Counted from the first letter of the stretch, positions 12,051 through 22,446 are shown. The stretch is DNA of 64,000 nt from Pseudoxanthomonas dokdonensis (GCF_001431405.1 NZ_LDJL01000009.1:124001-188000), one strand, 5' to 3'. Notes: generated by a model not told the origin, from the letters alone. Numbers and translations are program-made.

Positions 12051-13802
12051 ATGAGTCTGGAGACGGCAATGAACGGCAACGTGGCGAGGGACATGTCAGC
12101 GGGTGAGGACGCGCAGCTCAGCGTCGAAGAACGCATCGTCGCGGCGTTGATCGCCAAGGGCCGGCTCAAGGAAATCGATCTGGCGCGCACCCGCCGACTG
12201 CAGGAAGAAACCGGCGGCGACGTGCTCAGCCTGTTGTCGCGGCTGGGCCTGGTGTCCGAGCGCGATCATGCCGAAGTGGCTTCCGAGGTGATGCAGCTGC
12301 CGTTGCTGGCGATGCGCGATTTTCCGGATGCGGCGCCTGAATCGGTCAGCTTGCCGGTGCGTTTTCTCAAGCAGTTCCATGTCTGCCCGATCGGTGAAAG
12401 CGAGGACGGGGTGGAATTGCTGGCCGCCGATCCACAGGATGGCTATGCCCTGCAGGCGGCGCAACTGGCATTGGCAAAACCTGTCCGGCTGAGTGTTGGC
12501 CTGCGTTCGGAAGTCGACGGCCTGATCGAACGCTATTACGGCCAGGGCCGCAGCGCGATGGGCACCATCATCGAGAATGCCGACGGCGAGAGCAGTGGCG
12601 ATCTGGATGATGTCGAACACCTGCGCGATCTGGCCTCCGAGGCACCGGTGATCAGGCTGGTCAATCTGGTCATCCAGCGTGCGGTCGAACTGCGTGCATC
12701 CGATGTGCATATCGAACCGTTCGAGAATCGCCTGAAAGTACGCTATCGCGTCGATGGCGTGCTGGAAGAGGGCGAAAGCCCACCGGTCAACCTGACCGCG
12801 GCGGTGATCAGCCGCATCAAGATCATGGCCAAGCTCAACATCGCCGAGCGCCGCTTGCCGCAGGATGGCCGGATCATGTTGCGGGTCCAGGGCAAGGAAC
12901 TCGATCTGCGTGTCTCGACCGTACCGACCGCGCACGGCGAATCGGTGGTGATGCGCCTGCTGGACCGCGAAACCGTGGTCTTCGATTTCGAGCGGCTGGG
13001 ATTCACCGATGCGTTCCTGCCGCAATTCTTCCAGGTGCTGGATCAACCGCATGGCATCCTGCTGGTGACCGGTCCGACCGGTTCCGGCAAGACCACCACG
13101 CTGTATACGGCGTTGAGCCAGCTCAACACCAGCGACGTCAAGATCATCACCGTTGAAGATCCGGTCGAATACCAGATCGAAGGCATCAACCAGATCCAGG
13201 TCAAGCCGCAGATCGGGCTGGATTTCGCCAATGCGCTGCGCAGCATCGTGCGTCAGGATCCGGACATCATCATGATCGGCGAAATGCGTGATCTGGAAAC
13301 CGCGCGCATCGCCATCCAGTCCGCGCTCACCGGCCACCTGGTGCTGTCGACCCTGCATACCAACAACGCAGCCGGTGGCATCACCCGCATGCTCGACATG
13401 GGCGTCGAGGATTACCTGTTGACCTCGACCGTCAATGGCATCCTCGCCCAGCGCCTGGTTCGCCGCCTGGAACCGACCCATGCGCAACGTTACGAGGCGT
13501 CACCGGAAGAGATCGAGAAGTTCGGCCTGCGCCGGTTGCAGCCAGAAGGCACCATCCATCTGTACCGGCCGCAGCCGTCGGCGATTGCCCCGACCGGTTA
13601 TCTGGGCCGCACCACCATCGTCGAGTTCCTGGTCATGAATGACAGCCTGCGCCGCGCCGTGATGCGCCACGCCGGCATGGGCGAGCTGGAAGAACTGGCC
13701 CGCGAGGCCGGCATGCGCACCATGTACGAGGACGGCATCCTCAAGGCCCTGAATGGCCAGACCACGATCGAAGAAGTGCTGCGGGTAACCGAAGACGCCT
13801 GA
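12051..13802 (+). CDS. gspE: Type II secretion ATPase GspE (XpsE-like)
   Basis: Cytoplasmic hexameric ATPase that powers pseudopilus assembly, docked to the membrane through GspL. The product is 583 residues. The N-terminal GspL-binding domains span about residues 25-170. The ATPase core has Walker A GPTGSGKTT near 341-349, an Asp box, Walker B IIMIGEMRDLETA, and a His box (LSTLHTNNAAG). The four-cysteine zinc subdomain of most GspE/PilB-type ATPases should sit around 468-523; here the stretch contains no cysteine (LEPTHAQRYEA... PTGYLGRTTIVEF), although the surrounding sequence is intact. Orthologues normally abut gspF; here gspF is 11 kb away. Confidence 0.95.
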   Translation: MSLETAMNGNVARDMSAGEDAQLSVEERIVAALIAKGRLKEIDLARTRRLQEETGGDVLSLLSRLGLVSERDHAEVASEVMQLPLLAMRDFPDAAPESVSLPVRFLKQFHVCPIGESEDGVELLAADPQDGYALQAAQLALAKPVRLSVGLRSEVDGLIERYYGQGRSAMGTIIENADGESSGDLDDVEHLRDLASEAPVIRLVNLVIQRAVELRASDVHIEPFENRLKVRYRVDGVLEEGESPPVNLTAAVISRIKIMAKLNIAERRLPQDGRIMLRVQGKELDLRVSTVPTAHGESVVMRLLDRETVVFDFERLGFTDAFLPQFFQVLDQPHGILLVTGPTGSGKTTTLYTALSQLNTSDVKIITVEDPVEYQIEGINQIQVKPQIGLDFANALRSIVRQDPDIIMIGEMRDLETARIAIQSALTGHLVLSTLHTNNAAGGITRMLDMGVEDYLLTSTVNGILAQRLVRRLEPTHAQRYEASPEEIEKFGLRRLQPEGTIHLYRPQPSAIAPTGYLGRTTIVEFLVMNDSLRRAVMRHAGMGELEELAREAGMRTMYEDGILKALNGQTTIEEVLRVTEDA

Positions 13803-13813
13803 TTCTGATTTTG

Positions 13814-14456
13814 GTAGAGCGGAGCTTGCTCCGCTGTGTTTGGCGCAACGTCCGATTTGTTCGTCGAATGTTGGATGCTTCAGCGGAGCAAGCCCCGCTG
13901 TACAAGGGGCGTATCAGCTGTCACCGTTGGCGTTGATTGCAAGTAGAGCCGTAGAGCGGAGCTCGCTCCGCTGCGTTTGGCGCAACGTCCGATTTTTGCC
14001 GAATGCCTGGATGCTTCAGCGGAGCAAGCTCCGCTCTACAAGAGCGTGTGTCAGTCGACGCAGCGTTGGCGTTGGTTGCAAGCAGACCTGTAGAGCGGAG
14101 CTTGCTCCGCTGCGTTTGCTGCAACGTCCTATTGTTTGTCGAATGTTGGATGCTTCAGCGGAGCAAGCTCCGCTCTACGAGGAGCGTGTCAGTCGACGCA
14201 GCGTTGGCGTTGGCTGCAAGCAGAGCTGTAGAGCGGAGCTCGCTCCGCTGCGTTTGGCACAACGTCCGATTGTTTGTCGAATGACTGGATGTTTTAGCGG
14301 AGCAAGCTCCGCTCTACGAGGAGCGTGTCCGCCGACGCAGCGTTGGCGTTGGTTGCAAGCAGACCTGTAGAGCGGAGCTTGCTCCGCTGCGTTTGCTGCA
14401 ACGTCCGATTGTTTGTCGAATGCCTGGATGCTCCAGCGGAGCAAGCTCCGCTCTAC
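13814..14456. repeat. Tandem array of five GTAG REP doublets (about 138-bp period)
   Basis: Units start at 13814, 13951, 14090, 14228 and 14367. Each has a left arm GTAGAGCGGAGCTTGCTCCG (or ...CTCGCTCCG), a spacer built on TTTGGCGCAACGTCCGATT and GAATGTTGGATGCTT, and an inverted right arm CGGAGCAAGCTCCGCTCTAC. Units are separated by about 48 bp of conserved linker containing CAGCGTTGGCGTTGG and TTGCAAGCAGA, so the linker is part of the repeated unit. The right arm of the first unit is mutated (AGCCCCGCTGTAC). The array fills the gap between the convergent gspE and adhesin genes. No gene is present; the short reading frames across it are by-products of the repeats. Confidence 0.93.
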
Positions 14457-14469
14457 CGGAGGGGCAGGC

Positions 14470-14497
14470 AAAAACAAACCCGGCCGAAGCCGGGTTT
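14470..14497 (-). terminator. Intrinsic terminator of the adhesin gene
   Basis: Read on the minus strand: stem AAACCCGGC / GCCGGGTTT closed by a TTCG tetraloop, then GTTTTTG. It lies 50 bases after the adhesin stop codon. This is a textbook Rho-independent terminator. Confidence 0.88.
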
Positions 14498-14547
14498 GCC
14501 TTGTTGCGGTACTGCGTTGTTACTGACTATGGGTGCAGCAGCTTTGC

Positions 14548-17500
14548 TTACCAGCCAAAGCCCAGGCCGATACCGGCGGACTGGTCATCGTTGGTGAACG
14601 CACCGCCGACCGTCAACGTTGCACGGTCGGAGAAGGCACGCTGGTAGCCCACCGACAGAGCCTGCTCGCTGCCCTGGAAGCCGACACCGACGGCGACGCG
14701 ATTGTCAGTGCGGATGCCGGCTGCACTGGCGGCCATGGTGGTCATGGCCGAGGTCATCGCGCCCAGGCCGTCAATCCGGCGGTCCTGGTCGTGGAAGCGG
14801 CGGTCAACATCACCCTGGAACTGGGTGAAGTCATCCTGCAGGGCATTGACCCGACCGTCGGTATACGCGTTGGCACTGGCCACGGCCTGTGCGGAAGCGT
14901 TGTCGGTGTAGGTCCTTTGCGCTGCACTCAGGGTGGCGGCATTGCCGGCCACTGGCGCCGCAGCCGCTACTTCAGGCTGATGCTCCGAAGCCAGCTGGCC
15001 CGGTGCCGCGGCGGTGCTGCGGCTGGCGCTGGTCTCCTCGGCAGCAATCGCCGGGCTGCTGGAAGACACCCGCGGGTTGTCACCGACGCTGTCGATGCGG
15101 TTGTCATTTTCGAACAGCTGCGTCAGCTTGGCATCGACCGCGGTGAAGGCGGCTCCCACGTTGCTGTAGCTGCGGCCCTGGATGACATAGCGCGGGGCGG
15201 TGAAGACACCGTTGGCGTAGCTGGCACCACCACCCAGTGCACTGGTCAGACGGCTCAGCTGCGACAGGTTGACGGCGTCAGTCAGCTGGGTGGCACCGGC
15301 CACGTTGGTGATCTGACGTTCGCTACCCAGGCTGCCGACCGAGACCGTGTTGGCCCGATCCGACAGGCTGCCCGCACCCAGGGCGACGCTGTTCTGCGCC
15401 TGGGCGTTGGCCTGGCTGCCGATGGCCACGGCATCGCTGCCGTCACCGAAGGCACCGCTGCCGATGGCGACCGTGTTGGCACCTGAGGCCTCGGTAATCG
15501 CGGCACCAGCCGCGGCGCCACCGATGGCGACACTGCCATCACCGCTGGCAACGGCATTGGCACCGCTGGCCACCGAGGCATCACCGCTGGCGACCGCGTC
15601 ATCGGTCCCGTCTTCCAGACCGGAGGCCTTGAAGTAGCGGGTGGCCTTGTCGACGTTGTCGCCACCTTCCTCGATCGCGGCCTGCAACTGACCGACATTG
15701 ACTGCATCGGTGTTTTCAGTACCCGCTGCGACATTGGTGATCTGCCGTTCGCTGCCGGTATCGCCCACCGAAACGGTGTTGTCACGCAAGGCGACCGAGT
15801 TGTTGCCCAGCGCCACCGAGTTGTCGGCCCGGGCGATGGCAAACGAACCCAGGGCCAGGCTGCTTTCGCCGTAGGCGCCACTGAGATAACCCAGCGCACT
15901 GCTTTCGGTACCGATTGCGCCAGCCAGATGGCCGACGGCAGTGGCGTTGTCCGCGGTGGCCTGGGCCGCGCCGCCGACAGCGGTGGCGAATGCACCGCTG
16001 GCGGTAGTCGACAGACCGCCGTCGTAGGAACCACCGACGGCTACCGCATTGAGGCCGCTGGCGGTGGCCTTGGTCCCGACAGCGGTAGCGCCTTCGAGGA
16101 ACGCTTTGGCATCACTGCCGACTACAGTGCTACCCGCGCCAGCAGCATTCGCAAGGTAACCGACCGCCAGGCTGTCACCACCGACGGCACGGCTGAGGCC
16201 ACCCAGGGCGGTGTCGCCGTTATTTCTCGCAGTGCTGAGGAAACCCAATGCCGAGCTTGCATTACCGGAGCTGGTTGTACCGCTGCCAACCGCAACCGAA
16301 GCAACGCCGCTTGCCGTGGAGGTTACCAAGCCACCCAGGGCGGCACCGCCGATGACGACGCTCTCGTTGCCGTTGGCGGTGGCGTTTTGACCGATCGCGA
16401 TGGCCTTGTTGCCGTTGGCCTGGGCATTGGCGCCATTGGCCACGCTGTGATTGCCAGCAGCGACCGAACCAGCGCCGGTAGCGGTGCTCATTTCACCCAG
16501 GGCAAAGGCATTGGCACCGGTGGCGGTGGCCTGGCTGCCGTCGGCCAGTGCACCGGAGCCGGAGGCGGTGGCCAGTTCGCCGGTCGCCTGCGCGTCATCG
16601 CTACCGTCATTGGCACCATCGGCGGCGAAGTAGGGGTTGGCTCCACCCGCGTCGATGCCTTCTACCGCTGCGGTCAGCTGATCGACGTTGACTGCGTCGG
16701 TACCCTCGGTGCCGGCGGCGACGTTGGTGATCTGGCGTTCATTGCCTATCGAACCCACCGACACCGTGTTGTCGCGGAGCGCCCGCGAACCTTCGCCCAG
16801 TGCCACGCTGTTGAAGCCGAGGACGGTGGCGAGTGAACCCAACGCGATGCTTCCGTTGGTCTGCACGAAGGTGCCACCACCAATGGCGATGGCGTCATTG
16901 GCAAACGACACGGCGTTGCCACCCACGGCGATGGAGTTGGTGCCACTTGCGCGGCTGAGACCACCGACGGCCACGCCCAGATCGCCGATGGCGCCTGCGC
17001 TGGTGCCAACGGCCACCGACGAGTGACCAAAGGTCGCGGCACCGTGGCCCAGTGCGGTGCTTTGCACGCCCGACGCTGCTGCACCATTGCCGAATGCCGA
17101 ACTGCTGGTACCGGTGGCCCGGGTCTGCAACGAGCCCAGGGTTGGCGTGGTCAGAGTACCGCCGACAGCGACACTTTCATCGCCGGTGGCCAGCGCCGCT
17201 TCACCCAGTGCGGTCGAGCTGGCACCGGAGGCTGAAGCGCCGTAGCCCAATGCAGAGGACAGTACGCCGGCGGCCGAACTGAATCCACCCACTGCCAGGG
17301 TACCGTTGTGCGCACTGTTGCTCCTGAAGCCCAGCGCCACACTCTGATCGCCCGAGGCCGAGGCCTGCGGACCGGTGGCGACACTGCGGTCACCGCTGGC
17401 GACCGAATTGAAGCCGGTGGCGACACTGGCATTGCCCAGCGCGAATGCACCGGAACCGGTGGCGGTGGAGTCATTGCCATCGGCCAGCGCGCCGGCACCG

Positions 17501-20500
17501 GAAGCGGTTGCCCGATCACCATTGGCAATCGCGTCATCGCTGCCGTCTTCCAGACCGGTGGCCTCGAAATAGCGGCTGGCGTCGTCAACATCGGCGGCGA
17601 CCGCATTCAACTGGTCGAGGTTGACCGCATCGGTGCCTTCGGTACCTGCGGCGACGTTGATGACCTGGCGTTCGCCGCCAATGCGACCGACCGAGACAGT
17701 GCGTTCACGGGTGGCGAGGGCGTCACCACCGAGCGCCACACTGTCATTGGCCTCGGCCACGGCGGCATTGCCCAGCGCGACCGAATTGAAACCGGTGGCG
17801 TTGGCAGCACCACCGACCGCGGTCGAGAAGTCACCGGAGGCAATCGTGTTGAGGCGGCCGACCAGCGCGCCACCGAGAGCGACACTGTTGCTGCCGCTGG
17901 CTTCGGAGAAGCTGCCGACCGAGGTCGAATCGCTGGCGATAGCGGTCGCGCCAAAGCCGACGGCAGTTGTCCGGTCGCTGTTGGCGGTGGCGCCGTAGCC
18001 CAGAGCCGAGCCGCCGAAGCCGGTGGCCTCGGTGTAGCTGCCGACGCTGGTCGAACCATCACCTTCGGCATTGCTGCGCCAGCCATTAGCTACCGATTGC
18101 ACGCCGGAGGCAGTGGCTTCCGGACCGGTAGCGGTGCTGAAGGCGCCGCTGGCAACCGCACCCGCGCCCGCAGCCACGGCCAGCTCACCACTGGCCACCG
18201 CATCATCGGAGCCGTCTTCCAGGCCGTTGGCCTTGAAGTAGCGGGTGGCGTTGTCGATCGCGTCCTGGCCATCGCTGATCGCGGTGTTCAACTGATCAAC
18301 ATTGACTGCGTCGGTGCCCTCGGTACCGGCGGCGACGTTGGCAATCTGCCGCTGGTTGTCGGCACTGCCGACCGAGACCGTGTTTTCGCGATCAGCGACC
18401 GAACCCGTGCCCAGCGCCACGCTGTTTTCGGCGCTGGCGGTGGAGCCGTAACCGATTGCCGAAGCGCCAATGGCGTTGGCCGTGCTCAGACCACCGACGG
18501 CCATCGAACCGGCGCTGTCGGCGTAGCTGTTGTAGCCCACTGCAGTGCTGTCCTGGCCATAGGCGGAAGCGCGATGACCGAAGGCCGAGCTGTTCTCGCC
18601 TTCGGCAATCGAGTAATAGCCGACCGAGGTGCTGCCGGTGCCGGTGGCAAATGCCTGGGCACCGTTGGCAGTGGACTGATCACCACTGGCCAGTGCGCCG
18701 GCACCTGATGCGGTGGCTACTTCGCCACTGGCGACCGCGTCGTCGCTGCCATCTTCCAGACCGCTGGCATCGAAATACGGGTTGGCTACAGCGGTATCGA
18801 TACCTTCGACGGCGGCGGTCAGCTGATCCAGATTGACCGCATCGGTACCTTCGGTGGCCGCGGCGACGTTGGTGATCTGGCGTTCGCTGCCGACATCACC
18901 GACCGACACGCTGTTGGCGCGTTCGGCGACCGAATCACTGCCCAGTGCCACCGAGTTGTCGGCATAGGCACTGGCCAGGTGGCCGAGCGCGGTGCTGTTC
19001 TCACCGCCGGCAAACGCACCACCACCGATCGCGACCGAATACTGTCCGGCGGCCTCGGTGGCAATCACGCCATCAAAGGCGCCACCCAGCGCGATCGAGT
19101 TGTCACCAGCGGCCAAGGCACCGGTACCTACGGCGGTGCTGTCGACCGCCGAGGCGTAGGCGTCAGCACCGACGGCCAGTGCATTTTCCTTGTCGGCCTT
19201 GCTGTTGCTGCCAAGGGCGTGGCTCTTGACCCCGTAGGCCTTGGCGTTCCTGCCCAGTGCGGTTGAGAGTTCTGCCGTAGCATCGGTGAAATGACCCAGT
19301 GCAGTGGCGTATTCGCCGGTGGCCCAGGCACCGTTGCCGACCGCGACGGTACCGAATTCAGTTGCCCGGGTGTTGACGATGCCATTGACCGAAGTGCCAC
19401 CGATGGAGGTGCTTTGCTCACCACTGGCCTGGGCATATTCACCGACCGCGGTAGCGGCTTCGGCCCCGGCGACCGCCGAGTTGCCGACCGCTGTGCTGTA
19501 GTCAGCATCGGCCTGGCTGTTATAGCCAAGGGCGGTACTGGCTTTGCCACTGGCGTTGGAATAGCCGCCGTAGCCGGCGGAGGCAATACCGGAAGCGCTG
19601 CTGCGGAAGCCGCTGGCAGTGGCTTGTTCGCCGAACGCACGGGAGTCACTGCCGATGGCGCTGGACCCCGAACCACCGGCAATCGCGCCGGCACCCATGG
19701 CGGTATCGGCGCGTTCACGGGCTACGGCATTGCTGCCGAAGGCGCTGGCGTCCTGTGCCTGGGCCTGCGCACCGGCACCGGTGGCGACGCTGTTGAGGCC
19801 GCTGGCAAGGGCATTGAAACCGGTCGCGGTGCTGGTTTCACCCAGTGCGAAGGCACCGGAACCATTGGCGGTGGCGCCGTAACCATCGGCCAGCGCGCTG
19901 GCGCCGGAGGCGGTCGCCAGTTCGCCGGTGGCGATGGCATCGTCGCTACCGTCTTCCAGCCCATTGGCCTTGAAGTAACGGGTGGCGTTGTCGACGTAGT
20001 CCTGGCCGTCGCTGACGGCGGTGTTCAGCTGGTCAACGTTGACCGCGTCGGTGCCTTCGCTACCGGCGGCGACATTGGTGATCTGGCGCTGATTGGATTC
20101 CGAACCCACCGAAACGGTGTTGTCGCGGAAGTTGCGCGAGCCATAACCCAGTGACACCGAGCCGATACCCTCGGCCTGTGCTTGGGCACCCAGTGCGGTG
20201 CTGTAGTCGCCATAGCCCGAGCTGAAGAAACCGATGCTGGTGCCATAGTCGCCAAAGCCGCTTGCGGAAGCGCCGACGGCGGTGCCACCAAAGCCTTCGG
20301 AACGGGCGCCGCCAAAATAGTTGCCGCCGATCGCGGTGCTGTAGTCGCCGACTGCGCTGGCTAATATGCCCATCGCCACGCCGCCCTCGCCACCGGCATA
20401 GGCCAGGGTACCGAACGCGCTGCTATCGACACCTTGGGCTTCGCTGTAATAGCCGACTGCGGTGCCGGAATCACCGCTGGCGACCGCACGCGGGCCAACC

Positions 20501-22446
20501 GCGGTGGAAATGAAGCCGGTGGCGCGGCTTTCAAAGCCGACCGCGACCGCCGAATTGTGCAGTGCCTGTGCATCCATGCCGATGGCTACCGCGGCATTGC
20601 CGTCGGACTGGGCGCCAGCGCCCATCGCAACACCGCCCAGATAGTTGACGTTGGCGCTGGAGCCAATGGCGATGCTGTCGGTGGCCTGCGCATGGGTGGC
20701 GACCGGCGGCAGCGGCTCGCCGTAGGCATCGTTGTCGCGGATGCCGCCAATGGCAATCGAACCATCGCCGCTGGCCTGCGCGCCGGCACCGGTGGCAACA
20801 CTGTGGTTGCCGGCGGCGACCGAGCCGAACCCGCTGGCGGTGCTGGTATCACCCAGTGCGAACGCACCGGAACCGGTGGCGGTGGCCGCGTAGCCATCGG
20901 CCAGCGAACCCGAGCCCGCAGCGGTCGCCAGTTCGCCACTGGCGATGGCGTCATCGCTGCCGTCTTCCAGACCGTCGGCCTTGAAGTAGCGGGTGGCGTT
21001 GTCGACGTAGTCCTGGCCGTCGCTGACGGCAGTGTTCAGTTGATCGACATTGACCGCGTCGGTGCCTTCGCTACCGGCGGCGACATTGGTGATTTGACGC
21101 TGGTTGAGTTCCGAGCCCACCGATACGCTGTTGGCGCGATCGGCCAATGAGTCGTTGCCGAGGGCGACGCTGCTTTCGGCTTCGGCGGCGGCGCCGTTAC
21201 CTACGGCGACCGTGCCGTAAGCGCTGGCCAGCGCGCCACCGCCAACGGCGGTGGAGTAGTCACCGGAGGCTTCGGTGGCAACCACGCCGAACAGGGCACC
21301 GCCAACGGCCACGCTGTTTTCGCCACTGGCATTGGCCTGGCTGCCGAGGGCAGTAGCATCGTTGTTGCTGGCGCTGGCGCCGTAGCCAACCGCGGTGCCG
21401 GCAAAACCGGATGCGTCGCTGTAACCGCCGACGCTGGTGGCGGCATCACCGGAGGCATTGGCGCCGGCACCGGAGGCCACCGATGCCAGACCGCTGGCGA
21501 CGGCATCGTCGCTATCGTCTTCCAGTCCTTCAGCCTTGAAGTAACGGGTGGCGTTGTCGACGTAGTCCTGGCCATCGCTGATGGCGGTGTTCAGTTGATC
21601 CACATTGACCGCGTCGGTGCCTTCGCTACCGGCGGCAACGTTGGTCAGCTGGCGTTCGTTGCCGGCACTGCCGACACTGACCGTGTTGGCGCGATTGGCC
21701 ACCGAACCGCTGCCCAGCGCCACGGCGTTATCGGCACTGGCGTTGCTGTTGTAGCCAATCGCGGTGGCGGCGGCGCCATCGGCGATGGCATCGTTGCCGA
21801 ACGCGGCGGCCTGGTCACCGGCAGCGGCGCTGTTGGCGCCGACGGCCAGTGCTTCCTCACCCGAGGCTTCGCTGCGGGCACCGATGGCAGTGCTGTCATC
21901 ACCGGCGGCGGTGGCTTCATGGCCGAATGCGGCGGCGCGTTCGCCGCTGGCCTGGCTGTAGCTGCCGACGGCGCTGGCGTCTTCGTTGCTGGCTTCGCTC
22001 TGGTAACCGACGGCGGTGGCCTGCTCGCCACTGGCCTGCGCGTAAGCGCCGATCGCGCTGGCGCCATTCTCACTGGCTTCGGCGCGATAGCCGGCGGCGA
22101 CGGCGTTGCGACCCGAGGCACTGGCCGAACGGCCGCAGGTCACGCTGTTGGTGCCCTGTTCGGCATCAATGATGGGGTTGCCTTCGGCGTCAACGCAGAA
22201 GGTACCGCTGGCATTGGTGGTGGCCTTGGTCACTGTCGCCGCGGCCAGGCTGAAATCATGTGCCGCTGCCGGCATGGCCAGGGTAAAGCCAAGGATGGCG
22301 GTGGCCAGCGCGCTCATCACCAGGCCACCGCGACGGCCGACGTTGCCATTGCCGCTGGCCAGGCCATGCGATTGCTTGGCGAATTCGGAAGCTACCACCA
22401 GCATGCCCAGTGATTGGTTCCAAACCTTGCTGTAGATCTTGTTCAT
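14548..22446 (-). CDS. Giant trimeric autotransporter adhesin (YadA-like, type Vc)
   Basis: 2632-residue surface adhesin expected to form a trimer in the outer membrane. The N-terminus MNKIYSKVWNQSLGMLVVASE is an extended signal peptide region, and a hydrophobic core ends near AMPAAAHDF (about residue 62). The passenger is made of YadA-head-type 14-residue repeats (patterns such as AxGxxSxAxG) interrupted by eight neck modules of the form RQITNVAAGTEGTDAVNVDQL, each followed by a connector YFKAxGLEDGSDDA. Ninth-neck DNA lies near 15.3 kb; the others lie near 15.7, 16.7, 17.7, 18.3, 18.9, 20.1, 21.1 and 21.6 kb. A coiled-coil stalk leads to the C-terminal YadA anchor, which ends in GIGLGFGW. 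Two cysteines near the mature N-terminus (FCVDAEG, VTCGRS) could pair. The ribosome-binding site AAGGAA precedes the ATG. Ligand unknown. Confidence 0.95.
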   Translation of the reverse strand: MNKIYSKVWNQSLGMLVVASEFAKQSHGLASGNGNVGRRGGLVMSALATAILGFTLAMPAAAHDFSLAAATVTKATTNASGTFCVDAEGNPIIDAEQGTNSVTCGRSASASGRNAVAAGYRAEASENGASAIGAYAQASGEQATAVGYQSEASNEDASAVGSYSQASGERAAAFGHEATAAGDDSTAIGARSEASGEEALAVGANSAAAGDQAAAFGNDAIADGAAATAIGYNSNASADNAVALGSGSVANRANTVSVGSAGNERQLTNVAAGSEGTDAVNVDQLNTAISDGQDYVDNATRYFKAEGLEDDSDDAVASGLASVASGAGANASGDAATSVGGYSDASGFAGTAVGYGASASNNDATALGSQANASGENSVAVGGALFGVVATEASGDYSTAVGGGALASAYGTVAVGNGAAAEAESSVALGNDSLADRANSVSVGSELNQRQITNVAAGSEGTDAVNVDQLNTAVSDGQDYVDNATRYFKADGLEDGSDDAIASGELATAAGSGSLADGYAATATGSGAFALGDTSTASGFGSVAAGNHSVATGAGAQASGDGSIAIGGIRDNDAYGEPLPPVATHAQATDSIAIGSSANVNYLGGVAMGAGAQSDGNAAVAIGMDAQALHNSAVAVGFESRATGFISTAVGPRAVASGDSGTAVGYYSEAQGVDSSAFGTLAYAGGEGGVAMGILASAVGDYSTAIGGNYFGGARSEGFGGTAVGASASGFGDYGTSIGFFSSGYGDYSTALGAQAQAEGIGSVSLGYGSRNFRDNTVSVGSESNQRQITNVAAGSEGTDAVNVDQLNTAVSDGQDYVDNATRYFKANGLEDGSDDAIATGELATASGASALADGYGATANGSGAFALGETSTATGFNALASGLNSVATGAGAQAQAQDASAFGSNAVARERADTAMGAGAIAGGSGSSAIGSDSRAFGEQATASGFRSSASGIASAGYGGYSNASGKASTALGYNSQADADYSTAVGNSAVAGAEAATAVGEYAQASGEQSTSIGGTSVNGIVNTRATEFGTVAVGNGAWATGEYATALGHFTDATAELSTALGRNAKAYGVKSHALGSNSKADKENALAVGADAYASAVDSTAVGTGALAAGDNSIALGGAFDGVIATEAAGQYSVAIGGGAFAGGENSTALGHLASAYADNSVALGSDSVAERANSVSVGDVGSERQITNVAAATEGTDAVNLDQLTAAVEGIDTAVANPYFDASGLEDGSDDAVASGEVATASGAGALASGDQSTANGAQAFATGTGSTSVGYYSIAEGENSSAFGHRASAYGQDSTAVGYNSYADSAGSMAVGGLSTANAIGASAIGYGSTASAENSVALGTGSVADRENTVSVGSADNQRQIANVAAGTEGTDAVNVDQLNTAISDGQDAIDNATRYFKANGLEDGSDDAVASGELAVAAGAGAVASGAFSTATGPEATASGVQSVANGWRSNAEGDGSTSVGSYTEATGFGGSALGYGATANSDRTTAVGFGATAIASDSTSVGSFSEASGSNSVALGGALVGRLNTIASGDFSTAVGGAANATGFNSVALGNAAVAEANDSVALGGDALATRERTVSVGRIGGERQVINVAAGTEGTDAVNLDQLNAVAADVDDASRYFEATGLEDGSDDAIANGDRATASGAGALADGNDSTATGSGAFALGNASVATGFNSVASGDRSVATGPQASASGDQSVALGFRSNSAHNGTLAVGGFSSAAGVLSSALGYGASASGASSTALGEAALATGDESVAVGGTLTTPTLGSLQTRATGTSSSAFGNGAAASGVQSTALGHGAATFGHSSVAVGTSAGAIGDLGVAVGGLSRASGTNSIAVGGNAVSFANDAIAIGGGTFVQTNGSIALGSLATVLGFNSVALGEGSRALRDNTVSVGSIGNERQITNVAAGTEGTDAVNVDQLTAAVEGIDAGGANPYFAADGANDGSDDAQATGELATASGSGALADGSQATATGANAFALGEMSTATGAGSVAAGNHSVANGANAQANGNKAIAIGQNATANGNESVVIGGAALGGLVTSTASGVASVAVGSGTTSSGNASSALGFLSTARNNGDTALGGLSRAVGGDSLAVGYLANAAGAGSTVVGSDAKAFLEGATAVGTKATASGLNAVAVGGSYDGGLSTTASGAFATAVGGAAQATADNATAVGHLAGAIGTESSALGYLSGAYGESSLALGSFAIARADNSVALGNNSVALRDNTVSVGDTGSERQITNVAAGTENTDAVNVGQLQAAIEEGGDNVDKATRYFKASGLEDGTDDAVASGDASVASGANAVASGDGSVAIGGAAAGAAITEASGANTVAIGSGAFGDGSDAVAIGSQANAQAQNSVALGAGSLSDRANTVSVGSLGSERQITNVAGATQLTDAVNLSQLSRLTSALGGGASYANGVFTAPRYVIQGRSYSNVGAAFTAVDAKLTQLFENDNRIDSVGDNPRVSSSSPAIAAEETSASRSTAAAPGQLASEHQPEVAAAAPVAGNAATLSAAQRTYTDNASAQAVASANAYTDGRVNALQDDFTQFQGDVDRRFHDQDRRIDGLGAMTSAMTTMAASAAGIRTDNRVAVGVGFQGSEQALSVGYQRAFSDRATLTVGGAFTNDDQSAGIGLGFGW

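Noticed and set aside
12096-13487. 463-codon frame antisense to gspE
   Set aside because: gspE has Walker A/B and family motifs throughout. The antisense product has no recognisable domain and no ribosome-binding site.
17308-18708. Long plus-strand frames across the adhesin gene
   Set aside because: Repeated head motifs of the minus-strand adhesin give repetitive Gly/Ala-rich antisense frames. The adhesin has a signal region and a YadA anchor at its proper ends, so it is the real gene.
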